DNA from: Hofstenia miamia
Taxonomy: Eukaryota; Xenacoelomorpha; Acoela
Direction: 5' to 3'
DNA: 64,000 nucleotides
Assembly: GCA_004352715.1 (NCBI GenBank)
Contig: SCFE01000034.1
Span: 275,097-339,096, forward strand
This document shows, in pieces, positions 48,545 through 59,930 of this stretch; within the stretch, counting starts at the first letter, position 1; every line of letters begins with the position of its first letter. Under the pieces are notes generated by a model that was given only the letters and a program-made list of their open reading frames with translations, ran no database searches and was not told the DNA's origin. A program made the translations under genes and the position numbers.

Positions 48545-49390
48545 CTCTATGGTTATAGTCGGGGTTACTCTACCAGTCAACGGACTGAAGAGTGGGTGGC
48601 AACAGATCAGCTCTGGCACTTCCCCTAGAAGTGTGCAGGCCGGCTTAATCATGCTTGCCCTCTGGCGACCCCTGGCACGCAGACTGCTGATCTGTGTTGA
48701 GTCTGATCAGCAGAGAGTGAAGCCGAAGGCCGAGCTTCGTGAGAGGGTTGCGCCTCTCTACAGCTTTCGCCTACCGTCTGCCTGTTATAAAGATCCTGAT
48801 TATTTTGGAGATATTTGTTACACTTGAGTGCAAAGCACCAAGTGACGTCCTAAAGTCTCCGTAACTTAGAATGTCGGATCATAACTAAAACCCATGACAA
48901 AGCAAAGCTCCCTCATAGGTAAGGCTCAGCAAATGCTGGCCTAGGCCTATCTAGAGGCCAGAGACAGAGGAAAATCCTCTGTATAACTGCCCTCGTAGAC
49001 GCACTCTACGGCTCTGGGCATAGACGTCGCCGTCTGCTCCACAGAACAGACAGTCTCACATCATCATCACCGCCCCCATATGTGCAAAGCACACATGGTT
49101 GCACCTTCTTATACCCTATTGTTTAACGTCCACTCTAGGTTCGGGACTCCGCAAAGCGACGCGCCCATCAAGTATTGGCTCAGCGTCTCCGCTTCTCCAG
49201 GAACCACCACGAGGAGGTTACTCTCTAGGACGATTCAGGCATAGCCCTTTCGGTTCCTATGGTTATAGTAATATTTTTTGCTCCGAAAGAATATCAAATC
49301 TGGATAATCTGAGGGCGGAGTGGCCCAGTCTAAAGAAAAATAACCCGAGCCGGACTTTTTTAAACCCAATACCATTTTTAAAGTAAGGTT
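48545..49390. other. GC-rich, hairpin-dense island; candidate structured RNA or unknown repeat
   Basis: The island contrasts sharply with its flanks, at about half G+C by eye. It has consecutive potential stem-loops: 48567-48593 (ACTCT and CAGTC arms), 48602-48695 (ACAGATCAG with CTGATCTGT) enclosing CACTTC/GAAGTG, 48741-48758 (GAGAGG/CCTCTC) and 48821-48844 (CACTTG-A-GTGC AAA GCAC-CAAGTG). Further ones are 48936-48961 (CTGGCCT/AGGCCAG), 48964-48982 (ACAGAGGA AAA TCCTCTGT), 48994-49010 (CGTAGA/TCTACG) and 49076-49098 (CCAT-A-TGTGC AAA GCACA-C-ATGG). CTATGGTTATAGT occurs near both ends (48547 and 49258). Open frames at 48549-48827 and 49099-49386 have no domain and probably reflect composition. 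It could be a structured ncRNA, an unfamiliar SINE-like repeat, or inserted foreign DNA; strand unknown. No rRNA or tRNA match was recognised. Confidence 0.5.
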
Positions 49391-50918
49391 GTCGGCTGCG
49401 TATGGTTAGAGATGTCAAATCAATTTGTTGAATTTTCATACCAAAATTTGAAGAACTTCGAATTCCCAATATTAATTAAAATTCAAATATTCACAGGCAA
49501 ACGTTCGTTTCTAAATTTTAAGAAGCTTTCAAAATATTAGTAAAAAAAATAAATAAACATAATCAGTTTCAGGTTGGACAAAGTACATGGACATTAATAT
49601 AATTTATAAGGGTAGGTAAATAAGTATAGTAAGAATTGTGCTGAGATAAAGAATTACTTTTTCGCACTTTTCAGCTTCGACGCGTCTATTTCGACATTTT
49701 TGTTCTAGTATAGAATTCTCTTCCTTACCCTCTGTTCTGCTCTTCCACAATTCAATGCTGACGTCCACTAGTGATACCTTGGGTTGCTTATTTATACATA
49801 CTCATAGACAAATGCCTCTGTTTCTACAGCTTCCTCAGCAATTCGGAGTTTTCTTCCTTCCTGTTCCTTTGACATGTACCGCACTTAGTACAATCTATCC
49901 ACATTCCAAATTATTATAATTATCATTATTATTATTATACGCCATACATTTCCCTTGTTATTGAAAAAAAATTGCCTAGTAACAATATTTGGAGATTAGG
50001 TAGACGTCAGTATAATCTTGGATTAAATATCTGAAAATGGATGGGTCATGCGACTTAAGTTCAAATTAATGGACACAATTTGAACATGGTTCGAGTCAAG
50101 GTGTACATAATATTATTATGTACACCTTGGTTCGAGTTTTGTGTAAAATTTATGACTCCATTTGAATTTTCAGATCACTATTGTTACTAAACTACGAAAT
50201 TTAATTTAAAGCTATTTTTGCCTGTTAATAGATAGAATTTAACTAATTTATAAAATCAGCAAATGTAAATTCTTGCACATTTTTTAGTTTTAAAATTTTG
50301 AAATGATTTGATAAATCCATATTTCATGGTAAATGCAGTTCGCTTCTCATCGTGGCATTTTACGTTTTCAGATAGTTACACTCTCATATAGTGATGCTTA
50401 ATTGCTCTATAAAACACAATTTGCATTTCACAATGATGTTTATATGGCTGCAATCAAATGCTAAGCGTGTTTTTATGGGTTCCTATTATCAAAGAATGTT
50501 CGAAAAACGGCTTTCTCGTGTTTGATTGGATGTTCTTTGATATATAAAAATTATTTTGTAAAGCATTAATGCATTCCACCGTCATGCTACCAGAACCGTG
50601 GCTAGCACTTGCAAGTTTGGGGTCATGGCCCCGTAGCTATCAATAAACTAATCATATTTTTATTCATGTGAAAAAAAATTTCCACTTTGTATAAACTCAA
50701 TTTTTTGATCGAATGGAATGATATTTAACAGAATTCAACTAAAATATATTCGCAGGAAGTGATACGAATTTTTTTACTGTGAATTAGTTACAAAATATTT
50801 CAACTAATGTCTGTGTTTTACAACATTTCTATAGCTCTCTTTGCTATAACAGGCTCATCAACATGTTCAACCAGGGCTGCGTGTTGTGCACATGACTAAG
50901 TATGAGCTTGTATGGTTT
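49391..50918. other. Non-coding AT-rich sequence with one perfect palindrome
   Basis: No gene seen. The notable object is the inverted repeat at 50097-50129. A GC-richer patch near 50580-50640 may be a decayed repeat end. Confidence 0.5.
50097..50129. repeat. Perfect inverted repeat, 15-bp arms, 3-nt loop
   Basis: CAAGGTGTACATAAT, loop ATT, then ATTATGTACACCTTG. The palindrome lies between two copies of TGGTTCGAGT (from about 50088 and 50129), so direct and inverted duplication occur together. Confidence 0.9.
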
Positions 50919-51725
50919 TAGAGGTGCCGCTTATGGTATTCCCATATATGGCAAGGTGAAATATGCTAGCTATCCGTAATGGCAACATTTTATAATTCGT
51001 TCATCCATTAGGGCCATAATCGCCATTATGTAAAATTTGGTGAATTATGGTGAAATGTAATTAGAGCAGGGGTAAGCAATACTTAATTGGAGCGCTACGA
51101 ATTAATCGATTCTTTCTATCATGTAGAAGATTGTTACCGATTATTGGTAATAATTTGAATATAAATAATTGATCAAAAGAACAGTACGCAGTAAAACTTT
51201 TCAATTGAAAATTTAAGGAGATTAATAGTGTTTCATTCCAAACTTTTCTGTTAGAACTAAGAAAATGTTTTTTCTCCTAAATGAACAGGGTTTTGATCAA
51301 AATTTAATTACTTTCGATGTTATGATCATCTTTAGATGTCATGATGTGTGCATGTACAACATAAGGTACAAAAATTAAAAATGAGAAACTCTTAAATCGG
51401 TAGAATTTGACTGCAATCGAAACTATTTACTAAAGTTTTACAACACCTTTACTAGTTGTTGATTAATCAAAATGTTGTTGCTTTTAAGTTTTTAGCCATT
51501 TAATTAGCATAGATATAAGATATAATATATATTACATTAAGGTTACAATTTTCTTGAAACTCAATAAAATTCTGTATATGTAGAAATAAATTAATGGATT
51601 TCCTTTATTGCCATATTCTTAAGCTTGCCGTCCATAATTGCCATAAAAATTTTTCTACCATATCATTATGGTAACCATAATATGGTACATAATGGTATGG
51701 CACCATATTATAATCGGTACCTCTG
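50919..51725. mobile_element. Non-autonomous hAT-like element (MITE)
   Basis: The left end TAGAGGTGCCGCTTATGG and the inverted right end CAGAGGTACCGATTATAA agree at most positions and begin with the YAGAG pattern usual for hAT. Flanking 8-mers TATGGTTT (50911-50918) and TCTGGCTT (51726-51733) match at 6 of 8. The 807-bp interior has no coding capacity but is rich in ATTATGG/CCATAAT words that can pair, near both ends (for example about 51000-51060 and 51630-51710). Confidence 0.65.
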
Positions 51726-51733
51726 TCTGGCTT

Positions 51734-52221
51734 ACTGCTTCTAGCAGTTTTAGCCCCTCCCAACTGTCTAATGTACATAATAAAGTGGACTGCTTCTAGT
51801 TAAGCAGTTTTTTAATGCTGTTGATTTGAGGTAAATAAACTGCAAAAGATATTTGAATGTTACTATCTTTTTGTTTTATTGACAGACTAAGTATATTGAT
51901 TTTAATTTTAAAATGCTTATGCTAACATTATTATTTGGGATTATGTAATGGTTGCATTTAATTTTCAATAATTTCCAAGATTAGTGATTCAATGGGTGAC
52001 GTATGGAAACTACTTTATTGTATCAAATAATGTGATAATGATGACCAAAAATGTTTTTGCATCGAGGATGCGGACGGTGCAAAAAGCGACCTCCCTTAGC
52101 CACGACCCTTAGTCTTAGATAAACTGCCAAGGAATAATATCAATTGTTAATTATTCTAAAAGTCGAATAATGAGGCCTTCAATAGTTATTGATAAAATAT
52201 TGTTTGATCTAACTATATATA
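51734..52221. other. Non-coding AT-rich sequence
   Basis: No gene or clear element end. A GC-richer patch near 52058-52115 is unassigned. Confidence 0.45.
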
Positions 52222-52269
52222 TTTATTTTTTGGATAAGTTACTGAGATACATTGATTGGAACAAACCAC

Positions 52270-52464
52270 AATGCTTAACGTCTTCGATTTTTTAAAAAAT
52301 CATCATCAGAACAAAATTACGGCAACATAAATTTACAGTAAACTACAAGATCTATTAAATTATAAATATGCATACATTTAATATATCTTCAATATGCTTG
52401 AACGTTATTGATTATTAAGTAATTGCTCTTTATTTTTGTTCTTAATGTAACGAGCTTCTATTAT
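52270..52464 (-). pseudogene. Penelope-like element remnant 1: C-terminus and terminal-repeat motif
   Basis: On the minus strand, 52464-52405 reads IIEARYIKNKNKEQLLNNQ and a stop. This matches the EA-x2-I ... LLN end of the GIY-YIG endonuclease domain of Penelope-like retroelements. About 100 bp further down that strand is a motif seen in the long terminal segments of these elements: CTGATGA (52309-52303), a self-complementary GATTTTTTAAAAAATC, GAAG, then ACGTTAAGC. This resembles the CUGANGA / stem II / GAAA core of a hammerhead ribozyme, with GAAG instead of GAAA. The reverse transcriptase is not seen. A second, same-oriented remnant lies at 54.8-55.2 kb. Confidence 0.6.
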
Positions 52465-52499
52465 TCATCTAACATCCACCAAACTTCGGTACTTAAGAA

Positions 52500-54540
52500 A
52501 TTAAAAAAGTAGCTGACAGGCATGGTTCTACAGTTAGTAAATAGAAACAACAATATGTCAGAGAAGTTGTAAATTATAGCACATTTTTCTTAAAGGGTAT
52601 AGGGTTTTCTCCGCAATTTTCTCAAAAACCACAGGTCTATGCCTAAAAACTGCAGATCTCTGCTACCCTATAAAAAATTTAAAAAACTTCCCTTCCTTTT
52701 TGTAAAAATGATCTTAATAAACCCCACCCATGAAAAACAAACTGAAATCCTATAAAACCATCGAGTCCTACCGATGAGCTATTTTAGTTCCCCAGATGTT
52801 TGTAGCTGGCTCCCTACCTGTTTTTGCTTTCCATCACCCCTAGTGAAGTTAACACAATAGCTGTACACGGATCAATTTAACTGTTAAGTTCATTAATGAC
52901 ACAACAGTTCAGATGCTCTGTACACCTAAGGTATTTCTTAGAGGCCCTATAAAGTCATCAAGGCTCAATCCTGCTTCACTTCAACAGGAATCAAGTATCA
53001 TGTAACCACAATGGTTGCCTTAGTCATCATTGTTTTGATTCATTGATATTGCTCGAAAAGTGTGTTAAGATGAACACGGACATGTATATCAGCATTCTGA
53101 ATGAAAAGCTCAACTTGTTTTAAAAAACTATAAATTTTCTATTTCAGATTGTGAAAACTGATGGATCTAGGGGAAGGGAGACTTCTGAAGTTCATCTCCA
53201 TCTGCTAATTTTTTCCTCAACGTATTGAATTCGCTATGTCACATATTTCAAATGATGTTCAAAATGTATTTACAATATTGATTTTAATAAATTTTTAAAT
53301 TGTTAGCACTTTTGTACCAAGTTTTTAAGAAATTCTGAAATTATGAACCCAATCTTGCATTAATTGTTCAGTTTTTGTTGTAAAAAATAAATACCCGCTT
53401 TAAAAAATTATCATCTCCCTCATTTTAGTGTTTTGTTTTACATTGCAGAAGTTTAAATCCTAAACCTCATTCCTACATAGAAATTTGATAATCAACTAAG
53501 ATCACTCAATTTTCAAGCTACTGATTTGCTAAGAATTGTGAGGTTCAAAATCATTGATATAATACCCAAGTTCTAGACCTCCTTTCTATGCCCGAATAAA
53601 TTGAAATTGTAATTACTAAATGTTAGAGAAAAAAATTAAGATCAAATATTGATCAACCACTAATGCAAATTAAAAATCATTCAGTAAAATTAATAGCCTA
53701 TCTATTAATATCTTTTCTTTCCAAATTTCACAAAACAATGATTATTGTTGTATATTCAATAGAGTACTGAGGAAATTGACCTGATCCCGACTGGTGGCGG
53801 TACTGGGAAAAAAGAAGAGTACGAGACCTGGACCAACTTGGCAATTTCAATTGAGACTGGGATCAGTTTGATTTAATATTCGATATTATGTTATGCTTGG
53901 TAAATTAAAACATGTCTATAATGTCTCCATTCAATATTCTGTTTTGTTAGTAATCCATAATTTTAGTAGGGGACCAGAAATTGATGTCTCTATAAATATT
54001 AGATTAGAAAAAATTTACGTATTTCTAAACGAATTGGAATAAATTCAAACTCAATAGTAAAAGTCCAAACTAGAATATCATCAAGACCTTTAAAATAACA
54101 TTCAAAGAAATGTATTAGGAATCTAAATTTAGTGAAATCTAGAATGAAAATTATGTTTTGGAGCTTCAATACCCCCCCAATCAGAAATTTGCTTTAAATC
54201 AACAGCATTCATGCACAGTCTATTACATTTAAGTAGGCCATGATTCATATAATTCGTACAGTGATTCTTAGAGCCGATTTCGAAAAATAGTTTTCAGATA
54301 AAACAAGGGCTTTGGATGACAAAATTTGTTTTGCAATAGCAATGAAATAGTAGGCATGGTATTATGTTAGAGGATATAATTTAAAGAGAACTTTTTTATA
54401 TGAAAATTATTTATAACTTTTCTTCAGATGTATGCTAAAATGCATGCATAATAATTTTTAATGAATACTTGAGAAATTCACTAGATGGCGTCAAATTGAG
54501 GCTTTATTTGAATCATAAAATTTACACTAATGATAGTGTA
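52500..54540. other. Non-coding sequence between Penelope-like remnants
   Basis: No supportable gene. The interval 52590-53080 is somewhat GC-richer, with many stops in all frames. It may contain decayed element sequence that I could not recognise. Confidence 0.4.
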
Positions 54541-54562
54541 ATGCATTAATGTAATATTTAAT

Positions 54563-54599
54563 TAATATATATATATATATATATATATTATTTAATTAA

Positions 54600-54633
<34 letters not shown>

Positions 54634-54726
54634 NNNNNNNNNNNNNNNNNNNNNNNNNNNNNNNNNNNNNNNNNNNNNNNNNNNNNNNNNNNNNNNNNNN
54701 NNNNNNNNNATATATATATATATATT
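54563..54726. repeat. (TA)n tract with a 76-N gap
   Basis: Long TA runs on both sides of N at 54634-54709, and TATTATTTAAT words on both sides. The gap size is probably arbitrary. Confidence 0.9.
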
Positions 54727-54770
54727 ATTTAATCATATTTTTTGCTAAGATTAGTATTAATTGAGATAGA

Positions 54771-55162
54771 GCACATTGCTTAACGTTCTCTACAATAATT
54801 TAGTCATCTTCAGAAATAATAAAATTTGTTGGAAGTTGATACAGATTTTACAATATACTACAATAATTAAAATACAAATAGAGTGATCTTATGCTCTTCT
54901 GTCTATTCAACAACTTGGTTTTCATGATCATTAATTAGTAAGGCTTCAAATATTTTTGATTTGTTTGATATTAAAATTATTTTAAAATTGTCCGGATTGT
55001 GTTATGAATATGCGTAAATATTCAGATTGAAGATGTTAATTAATGTTAGGATTTACGCGTTTCAAAATGTCGAACAGTCTCACCGATGTATGTCTTTCCA
55101 GAGACATCACAATTATATGAATATACTATTGATGAGGATAAAGCTGGTGAAATATGATCTTT
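54771..55162 (-). pseudogene. Penelope-like element remnant 2: GIY-YIG endonuclease and terminal motif
   Basis: Read on the minus strand, 55162-55049 gives KDHISPALSSSIVYSYNCD then VSGKTYIGETVRHFETRKS. This is the GIY-YIG nuclease pattern of Penelope-like elements (VY-x-C, YIGET-R-x3-R). After stops, 54971-54903 reads ISNKSKIFEALLINDHENQ, the EA-x2-I end of the domain. Still further down is CTGAAGATGACTA (54813-54801), then TAG, GAAC and GTTAAGC, a counterpart of the hammerhead-like motif of remnant 1. The domain nicks target DNA for reverse transcription. Stops and the absence of a readable reverse transcriptase show it is dead. Confidence 0.75.
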
Positions 55163-55169
55163 ATTTTAA

Positions 55170-56033
55170 AACAAATCAAAGGTCTTAATTAATGTAAAGA
55201 TAACGCCGAATAAGTCCAATTTAAAATCGATACATTGGCGATTACTTTTTATCCATCATATGAAAATCAATTTATGCAAGAACATTATGAAAATTATTAA
55301 TTTCGTAACTAATAACTAGAACCCCAAAGTAATGGGCTCAAACTAAATAAAGTACCGCTTATTAATAGCTACAACTAAATTTATTTAAAAATTATCGAAG
55401 GTGATGACAGAAATTACATATTGCACCAGTGATACTATGGGAATATTGATATTCAAGTAGAAAAGGCAATTATTTGAGCAGAAATTAGCGACTTTATAAA
55501 TATATTAACTTGTCATTTTCATTAGATTACCCATGCAAAATACAATTAAACTGTGAATAATAGTATTCTGGAAAAACGGATTTGTTTAGGTGAGACATTA
55601 TGCACCATAAAGCCTCAAAGGTTAATGGAATGTTTGTTAATTTAGCATATATCTTAGGAATTATGGCTAAGTTATTATCTTATCTACTCGATTAACCATA
55701 TACCTAAACTAATTCGATTAGCCATGGACTGCTTATGGTGATGAGAATCGTGAACCTCTACCAAGCAGCTAGATGTGAGTAAGCTCGAGTCCTAGTTAAT
55801 TATATGCATGGATAACTCAAAAAATAAAAATGATTAACGATTGTGTGGAATTCGTAGAGCTAAAAATTAAGGTCACTGAAAGTAGAAAACAAAACTACTC
55901 TCCCATATGGCAAATCGAATGTGTAAGCAGAATTTTGACTCTATATACACCAGAATTGGAAACGGCCGGAAATTTTATAGCCGGGGCGGGTAGTTGGCCA
56001 GTAAACTTGAGTTGCATTTTATATTTAATCTGC

Positions 56034-56074
<41 letters not shown>

Positions 56075-58121
56075 AAGTTTATTATTATATATACATAAGC
56101 TGATTTAATCTAGAAAATTACACATGGAGATATAGCATAACGCAAATTTCAAACTATTAACTATATTTCTAGCAACACACAATTTTGACATTTTCCTTAT
56201 ATCAATTCTTTGTAAAACTTTAGTCAGCATTCACTTTTCCGTTGAATATAAATGGTAAGCATTTCAGTTTGTTTAGGTAGTTTATTTTTGTATGATAATT
56301 AAAATAGATAAAACTAAGCGAGTGGCATTATTAATCATTATGCTTCATATTACTGTGGAATTTGACCTCAATTAACATTGAATAATTTTTAAGTACCCAA
56401 ATAAATATATTTAAAAATTGTTTCGCTAAAGCCAAATATAGGTACTTTTTTCGTAGGAAGTGTTGACTGATATTTGTGTTTGAATTTCAAATATATTTTG
56501 ACCATATTTCCAATATTTGAAAATACAAGGGCTCAAGTTGCTTTATTTGAATGAGGTCTCTCAAATTTGAAGTGTAAATCCTATGAGATAATACACTTTT
56601 ATCACTATAAACAGCTTCTGATAATATTATTAGTAAATTCCATAAACAACTGAAGTCAAATTACCCCTCCAAAAAGCAGAATAACTCAAATTGTTGCAAA
56701 TTAATGAGAAATTCTAGAAGGTAAATTTTATTGTTCTTCTAATTGCGATATTGTAGATTGCAAATACTATAAACATTTTTCGAGCATTTGATTTTAATCG
56801 GAATTCCTCATAAACTAAGCAAAACATTCTCTGTTTATAAGACAAAACAAGAAATTTTATTAAGTAAATTGCTGGCCCCGACGGTAGCCGGTTCTATCTC
56901 TGATATGCACATGTCTATACCATAGTGAGAACAATAATTGAATAATGTGAAACCAATGTGGTAATTACACAAAATTTACATGAAGACATTTATATAAAGT
57001 TTGCAAAAAAGTAATACTTAAGGTGTATTCAACTTGAGTTCGCAATCTACAGGTATCAAAAAATACTGAGGTTTAGTCAAAAAATGATTGCGTTTAACTG
57101 CGAAATGGAATTTGGTTTTATGAATCGTATATTTAATGCAATATGTGGTGGTTAAGCAGAAATGAGGGTTTTCTAGTATTAGTCTGAGTTCACTTCAATT
57201 GAAGTATTTTTTGAAGAAAATTTAAATTTTCCAATAATTTTGAATTTCTTACACTAAAAATATTCATTTGCAATCCATAATGTGCATTTTCAAATGAGTT
57301 TTATTTTGGCTATCACTGATTTCTCTTCAGAATTTTTTCAATTGAAAAGCTGTGCAGATTTCTGGTCAATGCAAATTCTGGTCGATGTAAATTCCGGTTG
57401 ATGTAAACTCTGTAAGCCGTGTAATTGGTGACCAGGTTTGAAAATGTGACCCGGCATTTATTATGGTACAGCTTATGCACACTTATTTATGTCCATAAAC
57501 TTATTGACAGTCTAACTACAGCCTATGCATTATAGCTACATGAGCATGTTTAAGAGAAGATTTTTCTTTTATTTTAAAACCAAAATAGAGATTATACTAA
57601 GATTGTAAAATTTAAAATTATTCTTAATGTAGGAATTATCCCAATGTGAATTGGTCACTATGACCAGTTGTGCTTCCAGTGTAAATAGATCAAGCCAATA
57701 CTGTCATTCATTGCTGAGCTAATAGGGAAGATGATGCTGAAATCAAAACATGATGTCAGCTACAGCCAAATATACTGGAAAGGTGATTGTCACTGGATGC
57801 CAAAATATAAATTCACAAATACTTCAACATAAGAAGTGAGAAAGAATATCAACAATAAAATTTGCTCTTTGCATTGTACAGTGACCTGTTCCTTGACTAG
57901 GTCCAACTGTTTACACTTGGACCCAGTTTACATTACTGGTACATATGATTGTCAATTTTTCCCTAGTATATTGTATTTTTCTTTCACTGTGTCAAAATTC
58001 GCTAATAATAATATTTTTGCCACAAAAATTTATTTATACAGTTGAGTCACTTAGTGCACAATGGTTTACATATTTAACATTCTAGTTTGTTAATATTAAA
58101 TCTAATTTTTCAGAAGGCAAT

Positions 58122-58124
<3 letters not shown>
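55170..58124. other. Non-coding AT-rich sequence
   Basis: No supportable gene. A (TA)n tract lies at 56039-56071. The frame at 55830-56108 runs into that microsatellite and is not credible. GC-richer words at 57420-57470 and 57660-57950 could be decayed element ends. Confidence 0.45.
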
Positions 58125-58125
<1 letters not shown>

Positions 58126-58161
<36 letters not shown>

Positions 58162-58324
58162 TATACATGGTTGCGTCAGCAGTCGAATTCATGTGAATTG
58201 AACTAAAACTCCTTCATTGTCNNNNNNNNNNNNNNNNNNNNNNNNNNNNNNNNNNNNNNNNNNNNNNNNNNNNNNNNNNNNNNNNNNNNNNNNNNNNNNN
58301 NNNNNNNNNNNNNNNNNNNNNNNN

Positions 58325-58362
<38 letters not shown>

Positions 58363-58422
58363 TATACATGGTTGCGTCAGCAGTCGAATTCATGTGAATT
58401 GAACTAAAACTCCTTCATTGTC
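58126..58422 (+). repeat. Duplicated flank around an N gap
   Basis: A (TA)n run followed by CATGGTTGCGTCAGCAGTCG and on to CTTCATTGTC (ending 58221) is repeated after the gap (N 58222-58324), ending 58422. Offset is 201 bp. Both copies look identical apart from TA length, so the gap is probably false and the copies overlap. Confidence 0.88.
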
Positions 58423-58707
58423 CTCGACTTTATTCATTGGTTAATTAGTCAGTCATGTTCAGTGACTAATGGATTTGAATTTCAATTTTTGTAAGCAGTT
58501 CTGTTTTTCAGCTTAGCTGGTATTTTGTTTAATAATTAGTAATTATAGTATAAATAGGGAAACAGTGTGCACATTCAGACTAATAAAAGTTTAGTTTCAA
58601 CCATTTTAACTCAAACTCTATTAATTAATTAATCGCTTTTCACTGAGATGAATATGGCACATTAAATTCTCAAATAAGGAGGGGAATTCAGTTTACTAAC
58701 TGTCGCA
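58423..58707 (+). repeat. Candidate 5' LTR (left edge uncertain)
   Basis: Has a TATAAATA box (58549-58556), AATAAA (58582-58587) shortly after, and a CA end (58706-58707). Two bases later comes TGGTCCATTT (58710), placed like a tRNA primer-binding site. Without a second LTR for comparison the left edge cannot be set and the call rests on this arrangement. Confidence 0.4.
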
Positions 58708-59221
58708 GTTGGTCCATTTCAGTGTAGGGGAGTAAATTGGTCCCTCTATCAGGAAATTCATTCACGTTAGATTAATTGCCTCAAATATATTCTTTAATGT
58801 CTGGCAATAATTATGATGGCTTTTGCAGAAGCCATGTAATTTCAATGCTTGTAAACTTGCTTTCACTCACATTTGCTTATATTTCCTATGCTCAAATCAC
58901 AGGCACGTCACACAGATCTGAATTAATTAATTTTTTTTCCTTGAATTGATGGTGATGCTAGATGGTGACCAAAGACAGTGTAAAGAATACAACTATGAAA
59001 AGTCTCACTACTTAATTTTAGTTCACTTTATCAAGGAAAAATTGTTTATATCATTTTGTAAGGATGGTAATTCAATTAAGTATAGAAAATGCAACCCTGA
59101 AAAGTACTATGACTCACTCAATTGGTTATATCTCTACTGAAACGTAAGTTATTCCTATGTGTTACATACCAACAAAAAAATTCGAAATTTTCTTCCTTAA
59201 GCATTTTTCTGGTTATACCTA

Positions 59222-59930
59222 TTGCTCAATGGACTGAGACACTATTTCTCCATAACATTTAGTAAGGCCAAACCCTCTCCTTCAATGTTAATGCTTAATA
59301 GAAAAATGTCAATTGAATATAACTCCACATTTCTAAATACTCTTAGGAAAACTGAATTAATAGAAATCATCATAGAGTTACATAAAAATTTAACAGTACA
59401 TGAAAACCGCCACTCTGCAGTTTCTGCCCCACCCACGAGTCCAACATTTGTGGAATACCTTGAACACATATTCCTGGTCAAGAACGAAGAATATGAGACA
59501 GATTAAATCAATTCAAAAACAACATTGTAGCATCCATTAATACAATAATGAGGCCACACAAAAATCAAACAATGTGCATGCCACAAACAGCAAATCCAAT
59601 GATCCTATCAATGCCTACACCCCAAGACATAAAAGAAGGCCCACATCTCAATGTCAACACCTCAACAAATGTTTGACACAATAACCAAAAAATGAGTCTC
59701 CTTGTTACCAGACCAACATGGACACAAAAATATTGAGACCTCCTCAATTCTATACCAGAAAATTTGATGTAGAAGAATAAACATTTAGAGAATGGCTTGT
59801 ACTGTTCAAAATATATCTACTACAACAAAACAGCACACAACTACCACTATTCTTAAGAGGCAGAGCCCTTCAAATTTATCTAAACTTAGATTCTGAAAAA
59901 AAGCAGAAGACAACAAACTCACAAATGACC
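59222..59930 (+). pseudogene. Gag-like region of the LTR element
   Basis: A 94-residue open frame (59222-59506) of unknown domain is followed, in another frame at 59736-59930, by RPPQFYTRKFDVEE, a stop, then TFREWLVLFKIYLLQQN and LPLFLRGRALQIYLNLDSE. The 'W...F' helix and 'L.G.A' pattern resemble the capsid domain of Ty3/gypsy Gag, which forms the particle shell. A possible degenerate zinc-knuckle start (HCKQCG) lies near 60300. Stops break the frame. The identification rests on pattern and position upstream of the protease. Confidence 0.6.

Noticed and set aside
48549-48827. 92-residue open frame in the GC-rich island (and another at 49099-49386)
   Set aside because: No recognisable domain; the frames coincide with strong hairpins and GC-rich composition, and neither has convincing flanking signals.
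49137-49150. GGTTCGGGACTCC as a possible polymerase III B box
   Set aside because: Two bases too long for the consensus and no matching A box at the right distance.
52590-53080. GC-richer stretch that might be coding
   Set aside because: Stops in all frames and no recognisable motif.
59242-59481. Minus-strand frame opposite the gag-like ORF
   Set aside because: Antisense shadow; the element's other domains are all on the plus strand.
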